From: Betaproteobacteria bacterium
GTDB lineage: Bacteria; Pseudomonadota; Gammaproteobacteria; Burkholderiales; CAIKXV01
DNA: 64,000 nucleotides
Reading direction: 5' to 3'
Assembly (NCBI GenBank): GCA_947458265.1
Contig: CANGYF010000015.1
Location: 44,934 to 108,933 of the forward strand
Positions 17,345 to 23,773 of the stretch are shown one piece after another. Below the pieces are notes generated by a model, which was given only the letters and a program-made list of their open reading frames with translations, did no database searches and had not been told where the DNA came from. The position numbers and the translations under genes are program-made. Numbering within the stretch: the first letter of the stretch is position 1; each line of letters starts with the position of its first letter.

Positions 17345-17368
17345 AAAACTTGTAATGATCGGGTGACA
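17325..17368. promoter_or_regulatory. Tandem PpsR/CrtJ-type operators
   Basis: Two motifs match the TGT-N12-ACA palindrome recognised by the photosynthesis repressor PpsR/CrtJ. They are TGTCCATTTTCTGTTACA at 17325-17342 and TGTAATGATCGGGTGACA at 17351-17368. They are separated by exactly 8 bp, the arrangement known for cooperative CrtJ binding at photosynthesis promoters. This predicts aerobic/light repression of puc. The ppsR gene is not in the window. Confidence 0.7.
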
Positions 17369-17437
17369 TTGTCGCATCTCCGTAGTAAGTTCTAGTCGGG
17401 CACAGGTCTGTTGCCACCATGGCTTCGGATTGCCCGC

Positions 17438-17453
17438 GTGCGGCTTGCCGCAC
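17438..17453 (+). other. 5'-UTR hairpin upstream of pucB
   Basis: GTGCGGCTTGCCGCAC is a perfect inverted repeat (6-bp stem with a CTTG loop) 30 nt before the pucB start codon. 5' stem-loops are known to stabilise antenna mRNAs in purple bacteria; that role here is inference. Confidence 0.5.
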
Positions 17454-17482
17454 GAAATCAACTGTCTTAAGGAGATCGCACG

Positions 17483-17635
17483 ATGGACGACCCAAATAAA
17501 GTGTGGCCGACGGGGCTGACTGTTGGGGAATCGGAAGAACTGCACCGGAACATCATCCAGGGCACGCAGATTTTCGGGATGATCGCCGCGCTGGCGCACC
17601 TGCTGGCGTACATCTATTCCCCCTGGCTCAAGTAA
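17483..17635 (+). CDS. pucB: LH2 antenna beta polypeptide
   Basis: 50 aa, ATG 17483 after TAAGGAGATC. The N-terminus DDPNKVWPTGLTVGESEELH is characteristic of LH2 beta chains. His39 (ALAHLLAY) is the ligand of the 850-nm-ring bacteriochlorophyll, and His21 is the conserved N-terminal His near B800. The C-terminal SPWL matches LH2 TPWL rather than LH1 RPW. One transmembrane helix spans about residues 24-46. An ungapped comparison with known LH2 beta chains (GTRVF) shows Gln29 where nearly all have the Arg that hydrogen-bonds the B800 acetyl group. Acts in the intracytoplasmic membrane. Confidence 0.93.
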   Translation: MDDPNKVWPTGLTVGESEELHRNIIQGTQIFGMIAALAHLLAYIYSPWLK

Positions 17636-17650
17636 TCGGAGGCATACGAA

Positions 17651-17860
17651 ATGATCTATGGAAAACTGTGGCTCGTAGTGAAGCCGTCCGTGGGTGTGCC
17701 GCTGTTCCTGGGCGCATGTGCGATCGGTTCCTTCGCGGTGCACTACGCACTGCTGACGAACACCACCTGGGTGAAGGCCTTTCTGAACGGCAACGCCAAG
17801 GCGGTGGTGGCGGAGGGCTCCGCAGCTGGTGCTCCCACCGCACCAACAGCGAAGAAGTAG
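17651..17860 (+). CDS. pucA: LH2 antenna alpha polypeptide, B800-820 (LH3)-type signature
   Basis: 69 aa, 15 nt after pucB with its own GGAGG site. The core GKLWLVVKPSVGVPLFLG aligns without gaps to LH2 alpha chains. His31 ligates ring bacteriochlorophyll and Trp40 is conserved. Positions 44-45, which hydrogen-bond the B850 acetyl groups in B800-850 complexes (Tyr-Trp or Tyr-Tyr), are Phe44-Leu45 here (KAFLNG). This is the same pair that defines the B800-820 complex of Rhodoblastus acidophilus. A C-terminal tail of about 20 residues rich in Ala/Pro/Lys follows, as in some betaproteobacterial LH2 alpha chains. One transmembrane helix. Confidence 0.93.
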   Translation: MIYGKLWLVVKPSVGVPLFLGACAIGSFAVHYALLTNTTWVKAFLNGNAKAVVAEGSAAGAPTAPTAKK

Positions 17861-18015
17861 CTGTCGCGTCGACTGCGCGGTGATCGGGTACCCATCGTGC
17901 CCGGTCCCGCGCAACCTGCAACCGCCAGCCAAGGCTGGCAGTTGCCCCTGATTTCCTGCACGCCGCCCGTCAAACCCTGTAACGGATGCGGCAACTGTGC
18001 CCTTCGCCAGGGACC
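17861..18015. other. pucA-pucC intercistronic region
   Basis: 155 nt. The main structure is the hairpin at 17918-17945, listed separately. It also carries the ribosome site of pucC. No other gene is seen. Confidence 0.6.
17918..17945 (+). terminator. Strong intercistronic hairpin after pucBA (mRNA stabiliser/attenuator)
   Basis: GCAACCGCCAGC and GCTGGCAGTTGC pair over 12 bp with one mismatch around a CAAG loop. No T-run follows, so full termination is unlikely. In purple bacteria similar hairpins after pucBA or pufBA protect the antenna mRNA from 3' decay and lower downstream expression. This fits the need for much more PucBA than PucC. Confidence 0.6.
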
Positions 18016-19449
18016 ATGAACTCGATCAGCCAGAAGGTGGTACGCGCCTGGGCCGGACTGGGTCCCGGCTTCCTGCCGTTCGCCGATGCGGCTACGCCGG
18101 ACGTACCGCTGTCGCGCCTGCTGCGCCTTTCCCTGTTCCAGGTTTCGGTCGGCATGGCGCTGGTGCTGGTCGTGGGTACGCTCAACCGGGTGATGATCGT
18201 CGAGCTCGGCGTCGCGGCGTCGATCGTGGCGGTGATGATCTCGCTGCCGGTGCTCTATGCGCCGTTCCGTACGCTGGTGGGCTTCCGCTCCGATACCCAT
18301 CGGTCCGCACTGGGCTGGAAGCGCGTGCCGTTCATCTGGATGGGTACGATGATGCAGTTCGGCGGACTGGCGATCATGCCGTTCGCACTGCTCGTGCTGT
18401 CCGGCGGTGGCAATGCCGCGGCCTGGCCCTCATGGATCGGCCCGCTGTCTGCCGGGCTGGCCTTCCTGCTGGTTGGCGCCGGCCTGCACACCATACAGAC
18501 GGCCGGACTCGCACTGGCAACAGACCTGGTGCCTGCCGAGTCCCAGCCCAACGTCGTCGGCCTGATGTACGTGATGCTGCTGCTGGGCACTGTCATCAGC
18601 GCAGTCATCTTCGGCGTGATGCTGGAAGACTTCAGCCCGGGCCGCCTGATCCAGGTGATCCAGGGTTCGGCCATCGCCACGCTGGTTCTCAACACGGTCG
18701 CCCTCTGGAAGCAGGAGACGCGACGGCCGCCGCGCAACACGGGGGCCGTCGCGGCCCCGGCTGCCCCGAGCTTCGAGGCTGCCTGGCGCCGCTTCATTTC
18801 CGGCGACCATGCGATCCGCCGCCTGGCCGCCATCGCGCTGGGTACCATGGCCTTCACGATGCAGGACGTGCTGCTCGAACCCTACGGTGGTCAGGTGCTG
18901 GGGATGAGCGTTGCGCAAACGACGCTGCTCACCGCAACGCTCGCCGGCGGCGGCCTGATCGGCTTCGCCTTCGCCTCGCGTACGCTCAACCGTGGCGCAG
19001 ACCCGTTCCGGATGTCTGTCGCGGCCGTGCTGGCCGGCATCCCGGCCCTGGGACTTGTGATCGCAGCCGGTCCGCTGGAATCCCTGGCCGTGTTCGTCGC
19101 TGGCGTGTTCCTGCTCGGGTTCGGCAGCGGCGTGTTCGGCCACGGCACCTTGACCTCCAGCATGCGCCTCGCCCCGCGCGATCAGATCGGCCTCGCCCTC
19201 GGGGCGTGGGGCGCCGCACAGGCGACCGCAGCGGGCGTTGCCGTCGCGCTTGGCGGTATCATCCGCGACGTGGTCGCTGCGCTCGCTGCGCGGGACGCTT
19301 TCGGGCCTTCACTGGCGGGACCTGCAACGGGCTATACCGCGGTCTACTGCATCGAGATCGTCTTGCTCGTGGCTACCGTGCTGGTGATGGCTCCACTCAT
19401 TGGCAGCAAGCGCGATGCATCCTTCGCGGAATCGCGATCAGTCAACTAA
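18016..19449 (+). CDS. pucC: PucC/LhaA-family light-harvesting complex assembly protein
   Basis: 477 aa from ATG 18016 (MNSISQKVVRAWAGLGPGFLPF) behind CAGGGA; an upstream in-frame ATG at 17986 is weaker. It is a 12-helix MFS-like membrane protein of the BCH2/PucC/LhaA family. The conserved early motif LGWKRVPFIWMGTMMQFGG and loop GVFGHGTLTSSMRLAPRDQIGLALGAWGAAQA are visible. PucC is needed for LH2 accumulation and is thought to shepherd bacteriochlorophyll or antenna subunits into the ring. Position directly after pucBA, as in Rhodobacter pucBAC, argues for PucC rather than LhaA. Confidence 0.92.
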   Translation: MNSISQKVVRAWAGLGPGFLPFADAATPDVPLSRLLRLSLFQVSVGMALVLVVGTLNRVMIVELGVAASIVAVMISLPVLYAPFRTLVGFRSDTHRSALGWKRVPFIWMGTMMQFGGLAIMPFALLVLSGGGNAAAWPSWIGPLSAGLAFLLVGAGLHTIQTAGLALATDLVPAESQPNVVGLMYVMLLLGTVISAVIFGVMLEDFSPGRLIQVIQGSAIATLVLNTVALWKQETRRPPRNTGAVAAPAAPSFEAAWRRFISGDHAIRRLAAIALGTMAFTMQDVLLEPYGGQVLGMSVAQTTLLTATLAGGGLIGFAFASRTLNRGADPFRMSVAAVLAGIPALGLVIAAGPLESLAVFVAGVFLLGFGSGVFGHGTLTSSMRLAPRDQIGLALGAWGAAQATAAGVAVALGGIIRDVVAALAARDAFGPSLAGPATGYTAVYCIEIVLLVATVLVMAPLIGSKRDASFAESRSVN

Positions 19450-19468
19450 CGTGCAAGGGGAGATTGGC

Positions 19469-19564
19469 ATGGAAATATCGCAACTGCTGCTGTTGGTCTG
19501 GGTCGTCGTCTGCGCGATGTGGCTCCTGAACATGTTCAGCGAGAGAAACCGTCGGCAGAAGTAG
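19469..19564 (+). CDS. 31-residue single-helix membrane peptide at the end of the puc operon
   Basis: MEISQLLLLVWVVVCAMW continues to LLNMFSERNRRQK and stops. The ATG follows a strong GGGGAGATT site and starts 19 nt after the pucC stop. A single hydrophobic helix (about residues 5-23) is followed by a positively charged C-terminus, predicting N-out/C-in topology, opposite to the N-in/C-out of the antenna chains. It lies before the operon terminator hairpin. I do not recognise a family. The position matches that of pucD/pucE in Rhodobacter, where PucE is an LH2 gamma polypeptide, but the sequence is unrelated as far as I can tell. Candidate LH2 accessory subunit. Confidence 0.65.
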   Translation: MEISQLLLLVWVVVCAMWLLNMFSERNRRQK

Positions 19565-19573
19565 TACCGGAAG

Positions 19574-19600
19574 GCCCGGCTGAATGCAGCCGGGCGTTTC
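19574..19600 (+). terminator. Terminator-like hairpin of the puc operon
   Basis: GCCCGGCTG-AATG-CAGCCGGGC is a perfect 9-bp GC-rich stem with a 4-nt loop, followed by GTTT. The short T-run makes it a moderate intrinsic terminator. It lies 10 nt after the 31-residue ORF, placing that ORF inside the puc transcript. Confidence 0.6.
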
Positions 19601-19612
19601 CCGGAGCAGCGC

Positions 19613-19819
19613 TCAGCCCGGTATCAGTCGCTCGGCGACGAAGTCCGAAATCAGCGCACAGAACACGGCTCCGTTGAGGGCACCGACGACCCCGATCAGC
19701 GGACCGCTGATCTGGTTGCCGAAGTCGAAGCCGTACTTCAGCCCGAGCGCCACGGCCACTGCACAGATGGCGTAGCGCATGTAGCGGCGGAACGTGCTGC
19801 GCTGGTTTTTCGTCTCCAT
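19613..19819 (-). CDS. Small hypothetical membrane protein
   Basis: 68 aa from ATG 19819 (METKNQRSTFRRYMRYA). Two hydrophobic segments (AICAVAVALGLKYGF and SGPLIGVVGALNGAVFCALI) suggest a two-helix membrane hairpin with a basic N-terminus on the cytoplasmic side. There is no clear ribosome site, and a TTG start at 19837 is possible. It is convergent with the puc operon and 63 nt downstream of the leftward MFS gene. No family recognised. Confidence 0.5.
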   Translation of the reverse strand: METKNQRSTFRRYMRYAICAVAVALGLKYGFDFGNQISGPLIGVVGALNGAVFCALISDFVAERLIPG

Positions 19820-19882
19820 GGTTGCTTTATACAACAACCCGGCGACCGGGCGTCGGCATGACCTCGCACTGCGGCACGACGC

Positions 19883-21043
19883 TCAGGCGCGCGCAGCGCG
19901 CTGCCTGCGTGCGATCACGCAACCGGCCGCCATCACCGCACCGAGCACCCAGAACACGCCGGTCAGTCCGATCACCGCGCCGAGTGCGCCAAAGACCATC
20001 GGACCACCCATGCGCACCAGGTTGTTCGCGGTCAGCCGCACGCCAAGCGCCTGGCCGGAGCGGCCCTTGGTCGAAGCCTCGTACATCATGATCACCGTCA
20101 GCGGTATGCCGATGCCCATGCCGAGCCCGAACAGGAAAGCGGTGGCGCCGAGGGTGAAGATGTTGCCGGCGAAGCTGGCCAGCACGAAGCCGATCGCACC
20201 GGTCGCGAATACGAACACCAGCAGGTCGTTCGGGCTGACGCGCTTCATCATGCGCGGCAGGAAGAAGCGCACGATGAACGCGGCCGCCGAATGCAGCGCG
20301 AGCACCACGCCGATCGCCGAGGCCGACAGCCCGACTTCATGCCCGTGCACCGGGATGTAGAACTGGAACAGGTCCGAGCCGAGCTGTACCAGCCCGCTGG
20401 TAACCAGCATCAGGACCAGCGTACGGTCGAACACCAGCTTCGGCGCCGCCTCGCGCTGCGCCCTGGGCTGCGCGCGCGGCAACGTCCTGCCCCAGATGCC
20501 GAGCAGTACGAGGACGATGACCGAGGTCGCGGCGATGATCAGGCAGGCCCAGGAATAGCCCAGCGTGTCGATCGACACGCCGGCCACCAGCGGGCCGACG
20601 AAGCTGGTGAGCGCGCCGGCCAGGCTGAAGTTCGCGAAGTTCTTCGCCCGGTCTTCCTGTGAACTCAGCGTGCCGATGAGGTTCTGCAGCGTCACGTGGT
20701 AGAACGCGAGCGCCAGCCCGTTCAGCGCCGCCGCTGCGAAGAACATCGGCAGCACCGGGTAGAAGTAGATCAGCAGCAACGAGACCATCGCGCACAGTGC
20801 AGCGAAGGCGAGCATGCCCAGCGCCGAGCGCCGGTCGGCCATCGCGCCGATCGGCCATGACAGTAGCAGCGGGAACAGGTAGAGCAGCCCGCCCACGACA
20901 CCGACCACCCAGGGTGCTGCGCCGAGCTCGAGCACGTACAACGTGACCAGCATGCGCATCGCATTGGCGCCGATGAAGTTGAACACCGTCAGCGCCAGGG
21001 CGAGCCTGATCGGGACGGCGTTCAGGGTTCCGGTGTTCAGCAT
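19883..21043 (-). CDS. MFS transporter
   Basis: 386 aa with about 12 hydrophobic helices. It begins MLNTGTLNAVPIRLALALTVFNF. The MFS loop-2-3 motif is present as GAMADRRSALG. A central cytoplasmic loop rich in Arg/Ala (RTLPRAQPRAQREAAPK) separates the two six-helix halves. The substrate cannot be inferred. The start is preceded only by a weak GGATG. It stands alone between the puc region and the fba gene. Confidence 0.85.
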   Translation of the reverse strand: MLNTGTLNAVPIRLALALTVFNFIGANAMRMLVTLYVLELGAAPWVVGVVGGLLYLFPLLLSWPIGAMADRRSALGMLAFAALCAMVSLLLIYFYPVLPMFFAAAALNGLALAFYHVTLQNLIGTLSSQEDRAKNFANFSLAGALTSFVGPLVAGVSIDTLGYSWACLIIAATSVIVLVLLGIWGRTLPRAQPRAQREAAPKLVFDRTLVLMLVTSGLVQLGSDLFQFYIPVHGHEVGLSASAIGVVLALHSAAAFIVRFFLPRMMKRVSPNDLLVFVFATGAIGFVLASFAGNIFTLGATAFLFGLGMGIGIPLTVIMMYEASTKGRSGQALGVRLTANNLVRMGGPMVFGALGAVIGLTGVFWVLGAVMAAGCVIARRQRAARA

Positions 21044-21145
21044 CGGGCATCCATGAGGCGTGGCAGCCCCCGATTGTCGGTCAATTCGGGCTGCGCCGCG
21101 CTCCCGGCGACATGCGCGGACCTGCCGGGGGTCCCATGAAACGGA

Positions 21146-21169
21146 AAGGCCGCTCGATCGAGCGGCCTT
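21146..21169 (-). terminator. Perfect palindromic terminator hairpin downstream of fba
   Basis: A 24-nt perfect inverted repeat (half-site AAGGCCGCTCGA) lies 21 nt past the fba stop. Read leftward it is followed by CCGTTTC. It most likely ends the tkt-gap-pgk-pyk-fba transcript. Confidence 0.65.
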
Positions 21170-21190
21170 CCGGGGGAAGCCTCGCTAAGC

Positions 21191-22219
21191 TCAGGCGACC
21201 TTCTTCTCTTCCGCCGCACTGTACTTGCCCTGCGATGCGAGGCTGCACATGCGTGCGCGGTGTGCGAACACCTGCTGCGCCGCCTTCCAGTTCTCCTGCT
21301 TGCCGCTCCAGGCCTTCAGTGCGGCCGCGTGCAGCGCGCGCGAATAGGAATAGGTGAGCGGCCAGGGCAGTTGCGACTTGTGCGCCGAGTTCATCAGCGA
21401 AAGGTGGGCGGCGGACTTCTCGTCGCTCTGGCCGCCGGACAGGAACACCACGCCCGGCAGCGCGGCCGGCACAGAACGGCGCAGCGCGGTGACGGTCATC
21501 TCGGCCACCTGGGCTTCGGACGCCTGCACCGGGCAGCCCTTGCCGGAGATCACCATGCTCGCCTTCAGGATCATGTGCTCCGCCGACACGCGCTGGCTGT
21601 AGCAGGCCTGGAAGGTCGCGCGCAGCGTGGCTTCGGTCACCTCGAAGCAGCGCTCGATCGTGTGGTCGCCGTCGATCAGCACCTCGGGTTCGATGATCGG
21701 GACGATGTTCGCTTCCTGGCACAGCGCCGAGTAGCGGGCCAGCGCATGGGCGTTGGCTTCGACGCAGCCCCACGACGGCATGTCCTTGCCGATGGTGATC
21801 ACCGCGCGCCACTTGGCGAAGCGGGCACCCAGCTTGAAGTAGTCGGCGAGGCGGCCGCGCAGGTTGTCGAGGCCTTCGGTGACCAGTTCACCCGGGTGTG
21901 CCGGCAGGTCCTTCGCGCCGCCATCGACCTTGATGCCGGGGATGATGCCCTGGTCTTCGAGCAGCTTCGGGAAGGCGACGCCACCCAGCGACTGCTGCTT
22001 GATGGTCTCGTCGAACAGGATCACGCCGCTGATGTACTTGCCGATGTCCGGTGTCGTGAACAGCATGTCGCGATAGGTACGGCGGTTGGACTCGGTGTTC
22101 TCGACATTGACGCCGGCGAAGCGCTTGGCGACGGTGGCGCTGCTCTCGTCGGCGGCCAGCAGGCCCTTGCCCGTGGCGACCATGCCTGCCGCGGTCGCGG
22201 CCATCAGCTTCTTGTCCAT
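21191..22219 (-). CDS. Fructose-bisphosphate aldolase, class I
   Basis: 342 aa. Class I (Schiff-base) aldolase: LLAADESSATVAKRF near the N-terminus, and the Schiff-base Lys region EHMILKASMVISG near residue 220. SGGQSDEKSAAHLSLMN binds the phosphate. It cleaves fructose 1,6-bisphosphate reversibly to DHAP and glyceraldehyde 3-phosphate. Most betaproteobacteria carry a class II metal enzyme at the end of this cluster, so the class I type is worth noting. It is downstream of pyk with a 65-nt gap containing a short repeat. Confidence 0.93.
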   Translation of the reverse strand: MDKKLMAATAAGMVATGKGLLAADESSATVAKRFAGVNVENTESNRRTYRDMLFTTPDIGKYISGVILFDETIKQQSLGGVAFPKLLEDQGIIPGIKVDGGAKDLPAHPGELVTEGLDNLRGRLADYFKLGARFAKWRAVITIGKDMPSWGCVEANAHALARYSALCQEANIVPIIEPEVLIDGDHTIERCFEVTEATLRATFQACYSQRVSAEHMILKASMVISGKGCPVQASEAQVAEMTVTALRRSVPAALPGVVFLSGGQSDEKSAAHLSLMNSAHKSQLPWPLTYSYSRALHAAALKAWSGKQENWKAAQQVFAHRARMCSLASQGKYSAAEEKKVA

Positions 22220-22251
22220 CGATGCTCTCTCCTGGTGAACGGTTGTTCGGT

Positions 22252-22275
22252 GGGTTCGGGTTCGGGTTCGGGTTC
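22252..22275. repeat. Hexanucleotide repeat (GGGTTC)x4
   Basis: Four perfect tandem GGGTTC units lie in the 65-nt gap between pyk and fba, upstream of the fba ribosome site. Slippage here would alter spacing but not a reading frame. Confidence 0.8.
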
Positions 22276-22284
22276 GGATAAGGA

Positions 22285-23721
22285 TCAGGGCTTGCGGTGC
22301 TCGCCGACGCGCACGATCTTCATCGTGTTGGTGCCGCCAGCCTTCCCGAAGGGTTCGCCGATCGTGATGATGATCAGGTCACCGACCTGCACCGCACCGC
22401 GCCTGAGCAGTTCGTCCTCGGCGGCGTTCAGCGTCTCTTCGGGGTCCTTCGACTTCACGGCGAAGTTGACCGGGTAGACACCGCGGAACAGCGTCACCCG
22501 GCGGCGGGTCTCGACCAGCGGTGTCAGCGCATAGATCGGCACCATCGAATCGTTGCGTGACATCAGCTGCGCGGTCTTTCCGCTCTGGGTCAACGCGGCG
22601 ATCGCCTTGATCGGCAGGTAGTTGGCGGTCGACATCACCGCGCGGCCGATCGCGCCCTCGACATCGCGCGCGGCGTCCTCGCCGGCACGGCGCTGCTCGC
22701 TGGAGGCGAGATCGGCCTTTTCGGCCTCGATGCACACGCGCGCCATCGCCTGCACCGTCTCGACCGGATACTGGCCGGCGGCGGTTTCCGCCGAGGTCAT
22801 CACGGCATCGGTGCCGTCGAGCACCGCGTTCGCACAGTCGGACACCTCGGCGCGGGTCGGGATCGGCGAATTGATCATCGACTCCATCATCTGGGTAGCG
22901 GTGATCACCAGCTTGTTGCGCGCACGTGAGAGGCGGATCATCCGTTTCTGCAGCGCGGGGATCACCGCATCGCCCACCTCGACCGCGAGGTCGCCGCGCG
23001 CGACCATGATCACGTCTGACGCGTCGATGATCTCCTCCAGGGCGGTGATCGCCTCGGCACGCTCGATCTTCGCGCAGATCAGCGCCTTGCCGCCGGCCTT
23101 GTGCAGCAGGCTGCGCGCCCACTCGATGTCCTCGCCCGAGCGCGGGAACGACACGCCGAGGTAGTCGGCCTTGAGTTCCGCCGCAGTGCGGATGTCCTCC
23201 ATGTCCTTCTCGGTCAACGCCGGTGCGGACAGACCACCGCCCTTGCGGTTGATGCCCTTGTTGTTCGAGAGCACGCCGCCCTGGTCGACGATGGTGTGGA
23301 TCTGCGCGCCCTGGACCGAGACCACGGTCAGCACGATCAGCCCGTCATTCAGCAGCAGCGTGTCGCCGGGGCGTACGTCCTGCGGCAGGCTCTCGTAATC
23401 GAGGCCTACCCGCTCGTCGTTGCCCAGCTTGCAACCCGCGTCGAGGATGAACTTCGCGCCGGGCTTGAGCACCGTCTTTCCGTTCTCGAACTTGCCGATG
23501 CGGATCTTCGGTCCCTGCAGGTCCATCAGCACGCCGATCGTGCGCCCGGCGGCCCGTGCCAGCGAGCGGATCATCTCGACGCGTTTCGCATGCTCTTCCG
23601 AAGTGCCATGCGAGAAGTTGATCCGCACGACATCCATGCCGGCATCGATCATCCGGGACAGTACCTTGGGATCGGTGCTCGCGGGTCCCAGCGTGCACAC
23701 GATCTTCGTACGACGGTTCAT
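22285..23721 (-). CDS. pyk: Pyruvate kinase
   Basis: 478 aa, ATG at 23721 after GGAGTTCCA. It begins MNRRTKIVCTLGPASTDPKVLSRMIDAG. Substrate-binding residues are in INFSHGTSEEH, and the active-site Lys and metal-binding acid are in ICAKIERAEAI. The C-terminal regulatory domain ends near DLIIITIGEPFGKAGGTNTMKI. Converts phosphoenolpyruvate and ADP to pyruvate and ATP. It follows pgk with a 52-nt gap in the conserved Burkholderiales tkt-gap-pgk-pyk-fba order. Confidence 0.95.
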   Translation of the reverse strand: MNRRTKIVCTLGPASTDPKVLSRMIDAGMDVVRINFSHGTSEEHAKRVEMIRSLARAAGRTIGVLMDLQGPKIRIGKFENGKTVLKPGAKFILDAGCKLGNDERVGLDYESLPQDVRPGDTLLLNDGLIVLTVVSVQGAQIHTIVDQGGVLSNNKGINRKGGGLSAPALTEKDMEDIRTAAELKADYLGVSFPRSGEDIEWARSLLHKAGGKALICAKIERAEAITALEEIIDASDVIMVARGDLAVEVGDAVIPALQKRMIRLSRARNKLVITATQMMESMINSPIPTRAEVSDCANAVLDGTDAVMTSAETAAGQYPVETVQAMARVCIEAEKADLASSEQRRAGEDAARDVEGAIGRAVMSTANYLPIKAIAALTQSGKTAQLMSRNDSMVPIYALTPLVETRRRVTLFRGVYPVNFAVKSKDPEETLNAAEDELLRRGAVQVGDLIIITIGEPFGKAGGTNTMKIVRVGEHRKP

Positions 23722-23773
23722 TGGAACTCCGTTATCTGCCGCGGTGGGCTGCCGGAACCGCGGCGTGGGGACA

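Larger units (their letters stand above)
17119..17482. other. Long leader/intergenic region upstream of the puc operon
   Basis: 364 nt without an intact gene. It contains a short leftward reading remnant (17138-17206), the predicted puc promoter, the tandem PpsR-type motifs and a 5' hairpin, all listed separately. It is visibly richer in A+T around 17320-17380 than the surrounding genes. Confidence 0.6.

Noticed and set aside
17483..17860. Interpretation of the antenna pair as LH1 (pufBA)
   Set aside because: The beta N-terminus (DDPNKVWPTGLT), the C-terminal SPWL and the alpha core GKLWLVVKPSVGVP are LH2 features. LH1 would have RPW and an MWRIW-type start, and pucC follows directly.
17138..17932. 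Leftward 264-codon frame covering the puc leader and pucBA
   Set aside because: It is antisense to pucBA and has no domain. Only its last 20 or so codons look protein-like, listed as a possible remnant.
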